Shown: positions 1 through 14,900 of the stretch, one piece after another | How positions within the stretch are numbered: position 1 is the stretch's first letter | Layout: every line of letters begins with the position of its first letter | From: Bombyx mori | Lineage: Eukaryota > Arthropoda > Insecta > Lepidoptera > Bombycidae | Assembly (NCBI RefSeq): GCF_030269925.1 | Contig: NC_085117.1 | Location: 6,758,731-6,822,730 of the forward strand | Reading direction: 5' to 3' | Length of the DNA stretch: 64,000 bases | The notes under the pieces: generated by a model | Seen by the model: the letters and a program-made list of their open reading frames with translations, nothing else | Told to the model about the DNA's origin: nothing | Database searches by the model: none | Translations under genes and position numbers: made by a program

Positions 1-21
1 TGTATTCCTTCTCGGGCGCAG

Positions 22-2072
<2,051 letters not shown>

Positions 2073-2110
2073 CTACTCGCTCGCACCAGAACTGCTCGTC
2101 TCAACTCAGA

Positions 2111-2116
2111 ATTAAA
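2111..2116 (+). promoter_or_regulatory. Possible UCKL1 polyadenylation signal (ATTAAA)
   Basis: An ATTAAA hexamer lies 39 bases after the UCKL1 stop codon. It is the common variant of AATAAA. No other good signal precedes the repeat that starts near 2155. Confidence 0.4.
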
Positions 2117-2154
2117 CATAAACTCGAGAATGCAGTGAGTCGATGACCTCATCA

Positions 2155-2480
2155 AGTGCTCAGTGCGAGATTATTAACGTTCTCGATCGCGTAAAAGTTA
2201 ACTCTAATTTGTTTGAAGTTGGAATAGTTCCCACCGTTTGCCGCTAGGGGCGCTGCTCCAACTTTTTTTTTTTATGCACAAAAATTACATTACATATTAG
2301 CTAAATCGTACAAATAGTACCTAAATCTAAAACCTTTGCAGGCAGAGGAACATAGGGCCCACCTGTTGGTAAGCGCCTACTGTCAGCAATGCCAAAGGCA
2401 GAGCCAACCAGTTGTCTATTTAACTCCATACAAATTTGAATTAACGTGATCGAAAAGTTAAAAAACTCGCACTAAGCACA
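2155..2480. mobile_element. Palindromic MITE (family P), copy 1, with an internal insertion
   Basis: The left end (gtgctcagtgcgag ... aacgttctcgatcgcgtaa) and right end (gatcgaaaagttaaaaaac ... gcactaagcacac) are inverted repeats of each other. The core ccgctaggggcgctg is shared with copies at 13773, 39006 and 59791. About 150 bp of another repeat interrupts it at 2270-2424, flanked by aact on both sides. Confidence 0.7.
2270..2424 (-). repeat. LINE 3'-tail repeat (family B), antisense, inserted in MITE copy 1
   Basis: A poly(T) start is followed by gggcccacctgttggtaag and gcaatgccaaaggcagagcc, the reverse complement of the family B tail seen at 19067, 49021 and 49600. The host MITE reads continuously if it is removed. 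The aact on each side may be its target duplication. Confidence 0.6.
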
Positions 2481-2772
2481 CGGACAACGTCTCGTGATCG
2501 TCAATGAGCCCCCAAATATAATGTACAAGTGTGCTCAATGAGCGCCTGCCTGTAACTGTTCCTAGAATGTTCTCGAAGTGCGAGTGCGAACGAGACGGAT
2601 GCCTCAATACGTCTGTCTCTTTCTCTCTAGCATGAGACACGGATTGCTACTTTTAGAAGTGCATTTGCTTTGAGTAGTTTTCGTTTTAAAGACACTATAA
2701 CTTATAAATGTTTATCGTCTAGTTTTTTTTTTGGACAATGAAAAGTTATAGTCGTCCGATGTTTTACTTTCG

Positions 2773-3016
2773 ATTACTGGTGGTAGGACCTCTTGTGAGT
2801 CCGTGCGGGTAGGTACCACTACCCTGCCTATTTCTGCCGTGAAGCAGTAATGCGTTTCGCTTTGAAGGGCGGGACAGCCGTTGTAACTATACTAGAGACT
2901 TTAAAACTTATAGCTTAAGGTGGGTGGCGCATTTACGTTGTAGATGTCTATGGGCTCCAGTAACCACTTAACACCAGGTGGGCTCTGAGTCCGTCCCATC
3001 TAAGCAATAAAAAAAA
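2773..3016 (+). repeat. Bm1-type SINE, sense, head truncated
   Basis: It runs from attactggtggtaggacctc through ctgcctatttctgccgtgaa to the aagcaataaaaaaaa tail. It lies in the spacer after UCKL1. Confidence 0.88.
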
Positions 3017-3367
3017 TCCTAATTGCTATCAAAGAGAGATATCAACTATAGAATTAACTTATATTCGTCGGGTGGTTACACAACCGACGTGTATTAGTTT
3101 GATAAAACATTATCTTCTAAGTCACACGGCGCGCCTAATCAAAGCGAAAGTTAATCTTTAAAAAGAAAAAACTACATTTATTAACACTAAACATACCATG
3201 ACGGGTCAAATTGTACCCATTTTGAACTTTTGCACTGAAAATGCACGTATCATCTTATCTCTTTTGCACATTTGACTTCATGACTTTTTCTTACCAATTA
3301 TACTCTATTCCAATTACGAAGTCCCTTTTGACACTATTTAGAACGTAACTGTTCGCGTTTCGCATAA

Positions 3368-3667
3368 TCTATCTATCTCTATATATAAAAAAATGAATTG
3401 CTGTTCGTTAGTCTCGCTAAAACTCGAGAACGGCTGGACCGATTTGGCTAATTTTGGTCTTGAATTATTTATGGAAATCCAGAGAAGGTTTAAAAGGTGG
3501 ATAAATATGAAAATGCTCGGAATTAAATAAAAATAGCAATTTTGTTTTCCCTTTGATGTGTCCCCCGTCGGACGGATTCCTTTTGTTTGTTTTAAGTTAA
3601 TTTTATACAGAAATTTAGGTATTTTATTTATCGATTGAGGAACTACGAAGTCTGCTGGGTCAGCTAG
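3368..3667 (+). mobile_element. Non-autonomous Helitron, second family, about 300 bp
   Basis: It has a TC start after A within tctatctatctctatatat, the conserved interior aactcgagaacggctggacc, and an end ggtcagCTAG followed by T. The start is uncertain by a few bases because of the TCTA repeats. This is a common moth Helitron type. Confidence 0.7.
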
Positions 3668-6639
3668 TTTGAAATAATAATAATTTTTTTGTTAATGATC
3701 ATAAACATCATTTAAAAAATACGCAATCAATCTAAATCATTATACAATTAATTCACACACACAATAACATAATAATAACATCTGCCTCATGGGATTTCGT
3801 AATTGGAATAGAGTATAATCTACAGTTAATATACTTTTTTTTATTTATTTTTAATAATACGTCTTGTCGTATACCGTTATCTACCCGCTATGGTAGAAAT
3901 AGGTACCAGTGTTTTTGTATGATTAGTGTTAAATGTTGTCAAGTTAAAAAGTACTCATACGTTCTAGGAATATTACGCGACTTGAAAAGCTCGGGTCGCA
4001 GTAGATCGTTGACCCGAGAGACAAATGGTCGAAGTACATTGCGTGCAGTCCAAAAAGATTAGTGTAATATGATTTATTCAATTGCCTTGCTTTTGAAATC
4101 TCACGTCATCATAGTCTTGTGAAATGATTCCGAAAAAGTATTTGCTTTTGTACTTTCTACGTGGCTTAAATTAATTTATTAGGTCTTTTTAAATTTATTA
4201 CTTAATATTAAAGCTATTAGAATCAGCTTTCTTGTCGATTGTACTTATATGTATATGACTTAAATTAAATTAAAATTTTATATCCGAGTCAACTGATAAT
4301 CGATTTAAACAATTATTTTAGATCGACATCATTATTGATAACTCTAAATTTAGAAAATTCATGATCAAGTCGCGTTCTTTCTTTTTAAAATAATCGACAG
4401 ATCCATCAGAGACGATACGATATGTTACAAAGGACATGTATTAATGAAAAATACCTTTACGATTGAAAACATAAATAATCGATTCGTATTATCGATACAA
4501 GACTTGTTTCTAATCGAGACGATAAATCGTCTTCGTATTTAATTCGTGTATTATTAGTAAAGCGTTTGTCTGTGTGTTTGTGTGTGTACTCGCATGCTGC
4601 TATGGAGGTGTGTAGTTAAAATTTAATTTAAAAAAAATATATAACTTTCAGAATTAATCAGAGACATTCATGTTTGTAATAGGAATATAAATTAAATAGT
4701 TTGTGAAGAAAAACAAAATTAGAACAAGTGGAATTATTTTGATATTTTTCTTCACTAATTTGAGACGTTCATAAAGATTGTTATTATTAACGACATTGAA
4801 AACTTTTATAACGTATGGAGCTTTTAATATAGCCATAAGCCATGGTACCTAGCTTTTTTATAATATGAAAATGTTTTTATACAGAGATATAGGCAGTTAA
4901 AGAATTCAAAACTGACATTAATTTTCATACTGTTAAGCTCCGAATTAGATCTCAGAAATGTATTAAATTATTATATTTAAAGTAGACGTATAAAAAATAA
5001 TTTATGTAATTTTTTTTAGGTTATGTTTGACGTGGCTGAATTTAATCCTGGGTCCATAACTGTCACAAGGAACCATTCAAATCTCATAATGTGACAGATA
5101 AATTAATAATTATCATTTTATCTGGGGATCGGTGATTTGTATGCACAAAGATGTAATGCTTGTGTATAATTGTCCAAGATTAACCATATTGATATTTCTA
5201 CTGTTCACGTGCATAGCCTACCGGACAGCAATAAGCAAAAAAATTAATTTAAAACAATAGTTAATTAAGCTAAGATTATTATCGTTTACTCACTTAGTTT
5301 TTGTGAAATATTAATGATTTATATTAAAATGTGTAAATCAAATGGACTAACTCTAACATTTTTATCAGTCTACCCGTCAAAATGAAAACCACAAACACAA
5401 CGCATTACATTCACATTGTATGTGTATAATCTATGGTCAGTCTGTTGTGTGTTTAGACCTCAAATGACGTCACCCGCCGAGAATTATTAAATTTTCTAGA
5501 CTAAAAAGGGTCCTTCAGTCCTATTACGTGTGTATTTATTGAGCCGTACCGAATCGTAACACTGGTACTCGCTCGACTGTCCGCTTAAATGTCCTCAGAT
5601 TTAATAAATTGAGTGTTCCTGTATAGTCAAGCCTCGTCAAAGGCGTAAGTGAAAAGATAGCCAAAGAATAATTGATGTATATTTTATTGATTTATAATTC
5701 TTCACAATGCACACGCTTCCATAGCAGTACATGTGTCGGTGAATGTATCTCAAAAAGTACTTACTTATAGTGAATGAAATACTTAACCGTGTAATTATTA
5801 GCATGTTCACAGATTATAAACAAACAAAAAATGTTTTTTAATCTGTAACTATTGAGCATGAGGACCGAATGAAATTTGAATGAAAAGAACGTTGAAATGC
5901 CTCAAATATTTTGTTGTGGTGGTTTAATGCATCCATACATTATCTTCACTTCAATATTTCCACAATTTCCAAAAAAATCCATAGGAAAGGACGACAAATA
6001 ACGTATAAATCTTAAAACAGGTTTTTTCAACAACTAAACGATTATTGTTTAAAAAAACAGGCAAGCCAGTCAAAATGACAGTTAACTATAACTACATGAA
6101 ATAAATTATTTTATTACAGTGCATTAAAAACATTAGTAAAATAAACTAATTAAATGTGAATGCGTTTTAATACATAATAGTATGTAAGGTTTGTGTGTAA
6201 TATATTATGTATAAGTACATAAATGTTTTTTTTTTTATATTATAATGTGTAAACACCGTACTGATTAGGACCTACGCATTTTATCTTCGAATCGTAATAC
6301 AAGAATAGTTTTAAAGCGATCAGGCTTATTCGCAAATAAACAATTGAAATGGGGAAACATTACAAATCAAAAACAATTGGGATAGCTGATACGGTGATGC
6401 CGCAATATCGCATATAGAAATTAAACCTTAATTTTAGTAGGATACTTATTGTTCATGTGAAAAACTGAATGCTGACGTTACACGAACGGGCTATTGTTGT
6501 TAAAATACCGAACCGGAATTAATCTTGTTTGATTCGACTATTTTTAAATCGATTTCATTTGTTTCGTAACTAACTAAAATCGATAATGAATAGAGCTTGA
6601 ATATTATAACATTCTTGTGTATTTATTACATACAACCAA

Positions 6640-6905
6640 CCAGAGACATTTTTTCCTACCTATTCGCTGGGAGCCTGTGCTATTCTAGTTATATCCGGAT
6701 GGATAAGCTATTACTGTGTATTGAGATGACGTTTTGGCGGGAACGCCTATTTGGGAATTAAGTCGTATGAACTGCTTTCTTTTATTGAATGATTCTTCAG
6801 CTAAAAAAAACGCATAACGATTGTGGCTTGTTAAACGTTTAGTATCTGTGACTTGGCTTGTGAAGTTCTTTCGAAAATCCCACTGAAGGCTCATTAAATT
6901 CCCGC
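6640..6905. repeat. Dispersed repeat (family D), copy 1
   Basis: The stretch around ttttggcgggaacg, then cataacgattg, gttaaacgtttagtatctg and tgtgaagttc, resembles 16335-16505 block by block with indels. It is preceded by a short piece like the start of family C (cctacctattcgctgg). Its nature is unknown. Confidence 0.4.
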
Positions 6906-7094
6906 CATTTTACTTACATTTCATTTCATTTTATCTCATCTGACCTAATCTCGATTTATTCAATTGTATCCCAAGCGATTGCAATTTCAAATATATATTT
7001 TTTAAAAGTTATTAATAAATCATTAAATTTAAATTATTAAATAATAGTATTTATTCTAATAATAATAAAAAACCGTGGCGTACAATGTTGTAAA

Positions 7095-7510
7095 TTCCTA
7101 AAGAATCACAAGACGGGCAAAATAAATCAATTCATACTCAATTTTTTTCTTTACGTTCACATCGTTTCACACATTCGTAGCATTTGTATGCGACTGCGAA
7201 ATCGCCCTGCCCAGTCTTCCTGAAACCTAGAGATAAAAAATATACAGTATATCTTCATTCTCCTGCCCTTCTCCCAGTCACCTGGGGCGGCGCAACATGT
7301 TTTCTCTTTCCATACAATTTCTTCGCTCACTCCCCTCTTACACATATCGTCTTTCACGCAATCTACCTATTTCTTCTTAAGCCTTCCTCTATCTGGCCTT
7401 AAGCCAACCTCTTCCTCTAAAACCTTCCCCATTCAAAGTTAAAACTCTCTTAACAACCTTATTGTCATTTCGTCTCATCACATGTTTATACCATACCAAA
7501 AAGTATACAA
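7095..7510 (-). mobile_element. Relic of a LINE reverse-transcriptase C-terminus (RTE-like)
   Basis: The minus strand reads WYKHVMRRNDNKVVKRVL, then a GRGWLKAR stretch, and (in another frame) a segment with VKDDMCKRGVSEEIVWKEKTCC. These match the typical tail of RTE-like LINE proteins (W-x-x-HV-x-RR ... GRP-x-x-RW ... W...C). Frame changes and stops show it is dead. The assignment is by pattern only. Confidence 0.5.
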
Positions 7511-8649
7511 TATAATAGTCTGTAACAAATGCTCGGAAGTCTGCTCATACGAAAACCGCTCTTAATTGGTAATAGAATAGATTCGATTTTATGTATTTTG
7601 AACAACAATCGCCGGTCCGTGCGTAGTTAATAACAATTATTTTTATCTCTATCGTTCAGTATTAGATGTTCGTTTTTACGTAATTCCTAAATTCAATTTT
7701 CTGTATATATTAGAAAATTAATAGTTGTCAAATTTAAAACCTCGCTTTATCCTTTTTATGTTAATTAATTTTATTATTGGATACTAATTACTATTATTTT
7801 TTAAGTTTTATTTATGTAACAGCATTTGTATACAGTAATTTTAAGTTGTCGATGTTTTTAATTTTCCATTCTAGCAACCCCGATACGCCTTTTAATGCAT
7901 TTCCTCACGTAACCGGTGTCTTCGATAACGTATAATATTTAAATACAGAATTGTGCTCGAGTTTTTACCAATGTTGAATTCCGTTTCCAGTGCTGGTCAC
8001 ACTCGGAATTTAAAATATTTACTAAAATTAAGATGGCTGTATGTTATTGTAATCTTTGCCCGTAAAAGTACTAATTTGTAATGAATTACACCGAGTGTTA
8101 AAATGGCAATACTGTTTGTTGTAATAAAGATACGTACCTAATTATTATATTTAAGTTTTAAGTTTTCCTATATGTCGTAAATAAAACAAGAAAAGCATTA
8201 GAAATGAAATAGTAATCAGCAATGCCTACATATAAATTAACAAACGAAAAACTTTTTCTTTAATTTCAAGTAATATGGTAATGCAGATTTTTGCCATATT
8301 CTCAACGAAACCTTTAACCGTTTTTTTTTCTTTCTGTATGCCCTTTAGTAGTCTATGCAGTGTTGCCATAATAACACCTAAATGTATTCTTTTGCACAAT
8401 TAATATGTACAATGTAACGTTTGTAGGTAAATTATATATATATAATCGCTGTAAACGAATGAAGATAAAAAACCAAAAAAAAAATGAACGAGAAAATAAA
8501 ATGTGTTGAAAATTTGAATTGGTTTATTACTTTTTTAAACTGGTAATTGATACTTAGTCTGCTGAAAACCTACAAGTTTCACAAGCACGTTGTTGTTGGC
8601 TGAACGACACGCGAATCGAAGAAATTAACCAATAATGACAAAAGAGAAC

Positions 8650-8790
8650 ACACTGAGTTTCTCGCTGGATCTTCTCAGACAATCACCATTCCAATCCGGT
8701 GGTAAATTCCGCTCTCGCTAAGGCCAGTAGCAATGCTCTCAGGTTGAGCCCGTGAGCTCATCTACCCGTCCGTGAGTAGTTGGAATAGTA
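8650..8790 (-). repeat. Dispersed retroelement fragment (family C), copy 1
   Basis: It shares actgagtttctcgctggatc, aatccggtggtaaattc and caggttgagcccgtgagct with the other family C copies (for example 37035-37330) in reverse orientation. It lies just downstream of the xylose isomerase-like gene. Confidence 0.65.
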
Positions 8791-8928
8791 TCTTAGACTA
8801 GCAGCGGTTAGGAAGGGAAAAACACAAAAGATATTTACTAGTTTTTAGAAGTATCAATTCACAAAACATTACGTCTATCATTACAAAATGATGAAATACT
8901 AAAGATTTACCGAAACATTCACAAATCG

Positions 8929-8934
8929 TTTATT
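8929..8934 (-). promoter_or_regulatory. Polyadenylation signal AATAAA of the xylose isomerase-like gene
   Basis: The minus strand has AATAAA about 55 bases past the stop codon at 8987-8989. This spacing and orientation fit a short 3' UTR. Confidence 0.5.
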
Positions 8935-8986
8935 ACGGATGATGGGTCTTTATAAAACAAAAAATTGGTTTAGTTCCCAGTCTTCA

Positions 8987-11900
8987 TCAGATTCGGTCGC
9001 AAGTATCCAGGTACCGCTGTAGCGTCAGCTCCAAGTGTTCGCCCTGGGAGGGCGGCGCATCCCCCCGGGACCCCTGGCTCTTCCTGGAACATTCGAACTA
9101 TAATTGTGCTGATGTGAGTCCAAAACCATGGCCTGGCCTTCCTTGCCCCACCCAGCCCAGTTCCCTGACACATGGAACTGCTTCGAGTCTGCACCAATGG
9201 GCAACATCTAACCTATTTCTGATGTGAAAGCAGTATTGCGGTTAATCTCTTTTTTATTAATATAAGTTGGAACAAATCACGCACGGTCATCTGACCCGAA
9301 TTAGGATTCCTTGTGCTATGGCTACCATACTGACACGCATCAATACTTATTTACTTTTAACTAAATACACATATAGATAGTAAACACCCAGACAAAGAGC
9401 TAACAAGCCTGTTCATCACACCAATGTTGGCCCGATATGGAAATCGCTGGTATGGGACGTCTTGTACCATCACTCTGCCTATTTCTGCCGTGCAGCAGTA
9501 ATGCGTTTCGGTTTGAAGGGCGGGGCAGCCGTTGTACTGTAAAAACTGAGACTTAAAACTTATGCCTCAAGGTGAGTGGTGACATTTACGTCGTACATGT
9601 CTATGTGCTCCGATAACCACTTAACACCAGTTGGGCTGTGAGCTCGTTCACCCATCGAAGCAATAAATAAATAATAATAAAAAACCCACGACCCTCGGCG
9701 CAAGAGTCAGTCAGGGCCGCTAACTACTACACTACAACAGTCAGTCAGTCTTAACAATATGACAGCAGTGAGCTTGTTTAGCAATTAAAAATACTGTGTA
9801 CAGCAAGGATTCTTGATAGCAGTTGAGTATTTACGATCAGGAACTTACTTCAGATATTCCTCACACTCCTCCATGGAGACGTCGCTGCTCACGAGCCGGG
9901 AACCGAAACCGCTGTAGTACGACGTGTACCGTTGCTGTCCGCGAACACATACATCAGTGCGGACGCACAGACACACTAGTTGTGGGATCCCAGTACATAC
10001 ATCACAACGCATCACTACTTCGCGACAGAAATAGGCGGGGAACCTACCCATGCGGACCCACAAAAGGCACCACCAGCAATTACACAAATTCTATTAATTA
10101 CCGATTTGATTTTTTTTATACGATATTATTCCTTCATTGCCAAAGTCATTTATGAGTTCAAAAGGTATTTCATTAAACTGTGTATCGTGTTGTGGGATTC
10201 GAACACCGGCGCAGACCCGACGCTAGCACACCAGACGTCTTATCATTTTTTTTATTTTATTTGATGAATGGCTTTGATGGTTGGATGAGCTCACGGCCCA
10301 CCTGATGTCAAGTGATTACCGGAGACCATAGACATCTACAACGTAAAAGCCGCCACCCACCTTTTTTTTTAGATATGAGTTCTATGGTCTCAGCATAATT
10401 ACAACGGCTATCCCGCCCTTCAAACCGAAACTACTACGAAGTAATACTGTTTCACGGCAGAAATAGGCGGGGTGGTGGCGGTGTCAACCCGTGCGCACCC
10501 ACAAGAGGTCCTAGCAACAGTAAGCTAAGACGGCTTCAATCCCTACTATCATCATCATCAGCCCACAGTCGTCCACTACTGGACATAAGCATCTCCCATA
10601 CCCTTACCATTCCCCTACTATCAATTCTTTACAAAATCTTATAATTACCTGCAAATGTTTCGACAGTATCTGTTCAGAAATCAAACTGCAAGCGAATCGT
10701 AGAGCCCTCGCCATGGCATCGACGTATTTAACGTATGTCGTGACGTAGTCCCGTAGGTCGCCGTCCCGGCGGGGCGACAGCTTCAGGTTGATACCTCCGG
10801 GAAGCGGCGTGCCCTGGGAATGGAACTCCGTCCGGTATCCACACACTTATTCAGACAAGAGAAATGAAAGCAACTGAAGTATTTCTCCGAGCCGTTGTAA
10901 ATTCGTAGCCGCTTATAGCAGTAGGACAATCGGTATCTTAGGAAATGAGCTATTAGCCTTTATCCAGTGCAGAACGAAAATATTCTTTCTACCTTCTTGG
11001 GAACGTCGTTTATCGAAGATTGTTTAGGGGTCAATCTGAGCCTACCCTCACATTAATAGAATAAAATAGTATAGTACATTGGCATTTTAATGTCGCATAT
11101 TTCTGCCGTGAAACAGTCACACGAGATCCCTTAAACAAAAGCATCGAGGCTAGGGGTCGCGTCCCGCGGCAGGGGCGGCACGATAGCTCAATTAACTACG
11201 AGTATTTGGTACATTAGAAAAACAATCTAATTTTTTAGGGAAAATGAATGCACACCCTGTATACAAAAATAAACTGTCATCTATAGTGGTGTTTCCCAAC
11301 GCGGGGCCCACGCCTCACATGGGGGCAATTTGATAATTAAGGGGGGACAATCGCACTAAATGAATATAGAAAATCTGTATTAAAATTATTTTGAAATTGA
11401 ATTTCAGTTTTTTATTATATCTTTTGAAATATACTCACTGTGTTTTTATAACAATTTCATAGTGATTTCTTCCTAAAACCTATCATTTATGTTTCTTAAG
11501 TGAACAAATCAATTTTTTAATGTTCAAAACTATCTATGGGGGCGCATAAAAATTTTAGAAATGTTACAGTGGGGCATGGCGAAAAAAAGGTTTGGGAAAC
11601 ACTGGTCTAGAGTCTGACCGAGATATGTACACTGTAAAAACTATTCATAGACAATTTATAATATCTCTATGTTTGTTAATATACCTGTTCGACAATCAAC
11701 TTCATCATGAGTGTGAGCCGCCTGCTATCGCACTGATCGACCGCATTCGTAACAAACACCCCTCCTAGCATGTTGTATCTGAAACACCAGAACTGTATTT
11801 TATATCAAAGATATTTACCGTCTCAGCGATACCTAAAGAATTATTCATTCATAACTATGTGTATTATACGGAAGATATCAAAGCGGCAGAAATAACTCAT

Positions 11901-14900
11901 GCTGTGATTTATGATGATTTACGATTATAAACTGATGGTAGGACTTCTTGTGAGTCCGTGCGGCCTATTTTTGCCGTGAAGCAGTACTGCGTTTCGGTTT
12001 GTAGGGTGGGGCAGCCTTTGTAACTATACTGAGACCTTAGAACTTATATCTCAATGTGGGTAGCGCATTTACGTTGTAGATTTCTATGAGCTCCAGTAAC
12101 CACTTATCACCAGGTGGACTGTGAGCTCGTCCACCCATCTAAGCAATAAATAAAAAAAAACTGAGCTCAAGGAAAGAACGATCAAAGTCAACTTATAACT
12201 ACTTTTGAGTTAGAAGCGCCATCTAGTTCGCAAGACGGTAAGCTTGTCTGTCCCGCAATATGAAAATTTTTTAAACGTATAGATGTAACGGAATTTAAAG
12301 TCATTTACACACAAAGTACACATAAATACGAATGCATTAACATCATTTCAATATTATAAGAGATGCGTTTAGTTACTACCATTTCCTATGTATGTTCAAT
12401 GATAACCCCACAGAGCAAACTCCAATCGCGCGTGGAAGACACGCATAATATTTTATCTAGCTCTAAGGTAGACTAAAATACATACACATTAGCCATGTAC
12501 ATGTGGTGTCCGGGCGGCGAACAAACTTTGTAATAACGATCTAAATTGTAATGTTTTAGGAAATACAAACAGCTGGTCACATCCCACATGTACATATTTA
12601 TCATTTCGGTTTCGCGCCATTGTCTGTGTTGCCAGCTGTGGTACGTACAGCCGTCGTTTGTGTGCATATTAGAATTGTAATACGGCATCATTAATAGTTG
12701 ACATCTGTAATGATAGAATTTTTATTAGATGGCACTGAATTTTCAAGTTTTATAATATCGAAAATGTCTTTTCATAAGAAAGGGAACTTGGCTTATTAGT
12801 TTTTATAAATTTTTATGTAAAATAAAATAAATTTCCCAACCTGTTTATTTTGAGAAAATCTATTGCTACACAAAAAAAGTGTCCCAAATGAACATCAAAT
12901 TCTAAAGAGAATAAAGTATTAAATTTAATGAAATGATAAATTGTAATAAGAATGTACCTAATACAGAATAGGGAGACGACGATTCATAGGAAAAGCTTTT
13001 TGAGAGTTTTGTGATCAATCTAAAACGTGCAAATAAACAATAGCATTGGCGACGACAGAACCAATTTCTTGCTATTTCACATTCCTTACCTGAATCCTAG
13101 CTCAACTCATATATACGGTAGCATAAAAACCAAACACTCCTATTATAGCAGAATTTGATCTACATTGCAAGTTCACAACACAGCTAAAAGGATACTTCTC
13201 CGAGGCAAAAAATATGGTTTTTTGCATATTACACTCTAGCGATGACTATCTAATAGAAGAAATCTAGCAAATATCAATGTCGCGCTAACCACGTAAAAGA
13301 TAATCCAACGATACTTGCACCATCTGTCTAAGCACCCGCTCGCTATTATTACGTGTCAGATATGTTCACGTTTAAGAAAATAAAGCTATTCTAACCTGTA
13401 ATTCAATCTATCTTTATACTCGGCTGTGATTTTCATGAGTTTCGCGAACAATTTAATCTCTCTACCCACGTCGGCGTGGTACACATTGTCATAACCCTCC
13501 CTGTAAGGCCATAGCAAGAAGCACTCCGCGTTCATACGCTGTGACATTTCTAGACATCGCTTTATCTGCGTCGCTGCGTGTGCGAATGTTGCCGCGTCAT
13601 TGCTAGTGAAGGCGCCTGACGTGTATCTGCAATTGTAAATTATTTCAAATTAACAACTTATTATCATAAGGATTGTTTAATCAATCATGCGGGCCAGCGT
13701 TATTTACGCTATTGCCCAAATTCACTTTTTTTTAAAATCGTATCAACGAAAACGTGTATACTTTTGAATTCAGTGTGCTTAGTGCGAGTTTTTTAACGTT
13801 CTCGATAACGTAAAAGTTAATCCAATTTTGTATGCAGTTGGAACAGCGCTCCTAGCGGCAAACGTAGGCAAACGATCCCATTCCATACAAATATGAGCTA
13901 ACTTTTACGCTATCGAAAACGTTAAAAACTCGCATTAAGAACACATGTCGTATTAAATGAACAGTTCATAAATCATTAGAGATATAATGCTCCAAAATAT
14001 TTAAAATGTCAATGTGTGTCGGTAATGACAGTTCGATTTCGAGTAATAAAATCGAGTTGCATTCACCTGGGATGCGAGTGCAAATCAGGAGCTATCCATA
14101 ATAACTTGACATGACTCCTCTGCGAACATTCCTGCACACATTCCACCATTTCATCAAAATACGTTTTGTTTTCTTCAATATTATCAGAGTGTGGTATCAA
14201 ATCTGAATCGAAAGCCGTCCAGTATTTAATGCCGGTTTTAACGCAGAAATCGAATAGGGCCTTCACGCATCGTTTGTGGTTTTCAACGGAATCCGTGTTG
14301 TCGTCCCACTGGCGGGAGAGTGTCGGCCGACCGTGCGCATCCGACCCTGATGAGGGTAGTTTGATAAATGTTAATTTTTGACACTTTATTTCGTTAATTA
14401 TCTACTATTTTGCTTATAAACTGTGTTTCTTGAATAATTTTTATTTTATTTTAAGCAAATGATACTCAATCATATCCTCCTGAGAGAACGCAACTCTTAA
14501 GACCAGTGTAAGCTTTCTTATAAAATAAAAATTTCCATTGTCAAAAGCATACCGTTATTTCTAAATTCAGAAAAGGACACGCTGTATTTAAGCCACTCCT
14601 CCATGGTTTTGGAATGTATTCTCTCCGCGCTGTTGTAGTATCTGTAGCTTGCAGTGTCAGACGCAGCCGCCATATTGTTATACTGTATTTTGTCTATAGC
14701 TAAACAAGGTCATTGATGAGTATTTTATTAAAATTCCAGTTTTTTTACAATTTCAAAATCCTAAATGTTGATCTACCAGTTTCTGTCGCTAATATAATTA
14801 TACTGACCGCCCTTCATGGGCCGTGAATCCACACGGATTGATCCCAAGGTGCTCCCAGCAATATGCAATAACACTTCAGTCAAAAGTATAATAGCCGCTA

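Larger units (their letters stand above)
3668..8649. other. Spacer with no gene seen
   Basis: AT-rich sequence between UCKL1 and the xylose isomerase-like gene. Apart from the family D repeat at 6640-6905 and the LINE relic at 7095-7510 I see no reading frame, domain or structured RNA I can support. Short frames here have no recognisable product. Confidence 0.6.

Noticed and set aside
8970..9207. Two overlapping minus-strand open frames spanning the 3' end of the xylose isomerase-like gene as separate genes
   Set aside because: The true frame there is a third one. It starts after the acceptor at 9083 and gives the C-terminus ending LQRYLDTCDRI; the other frames are shadows of this exon and the preceding intron.
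10551..10561. ATC microsatellite as a CRISPR-like or satellite array
   Set aside because: It is the ATGATGATGA end of an RTE-like LINE in antisense, only a few units long. No array with regular spacers exists in the window.
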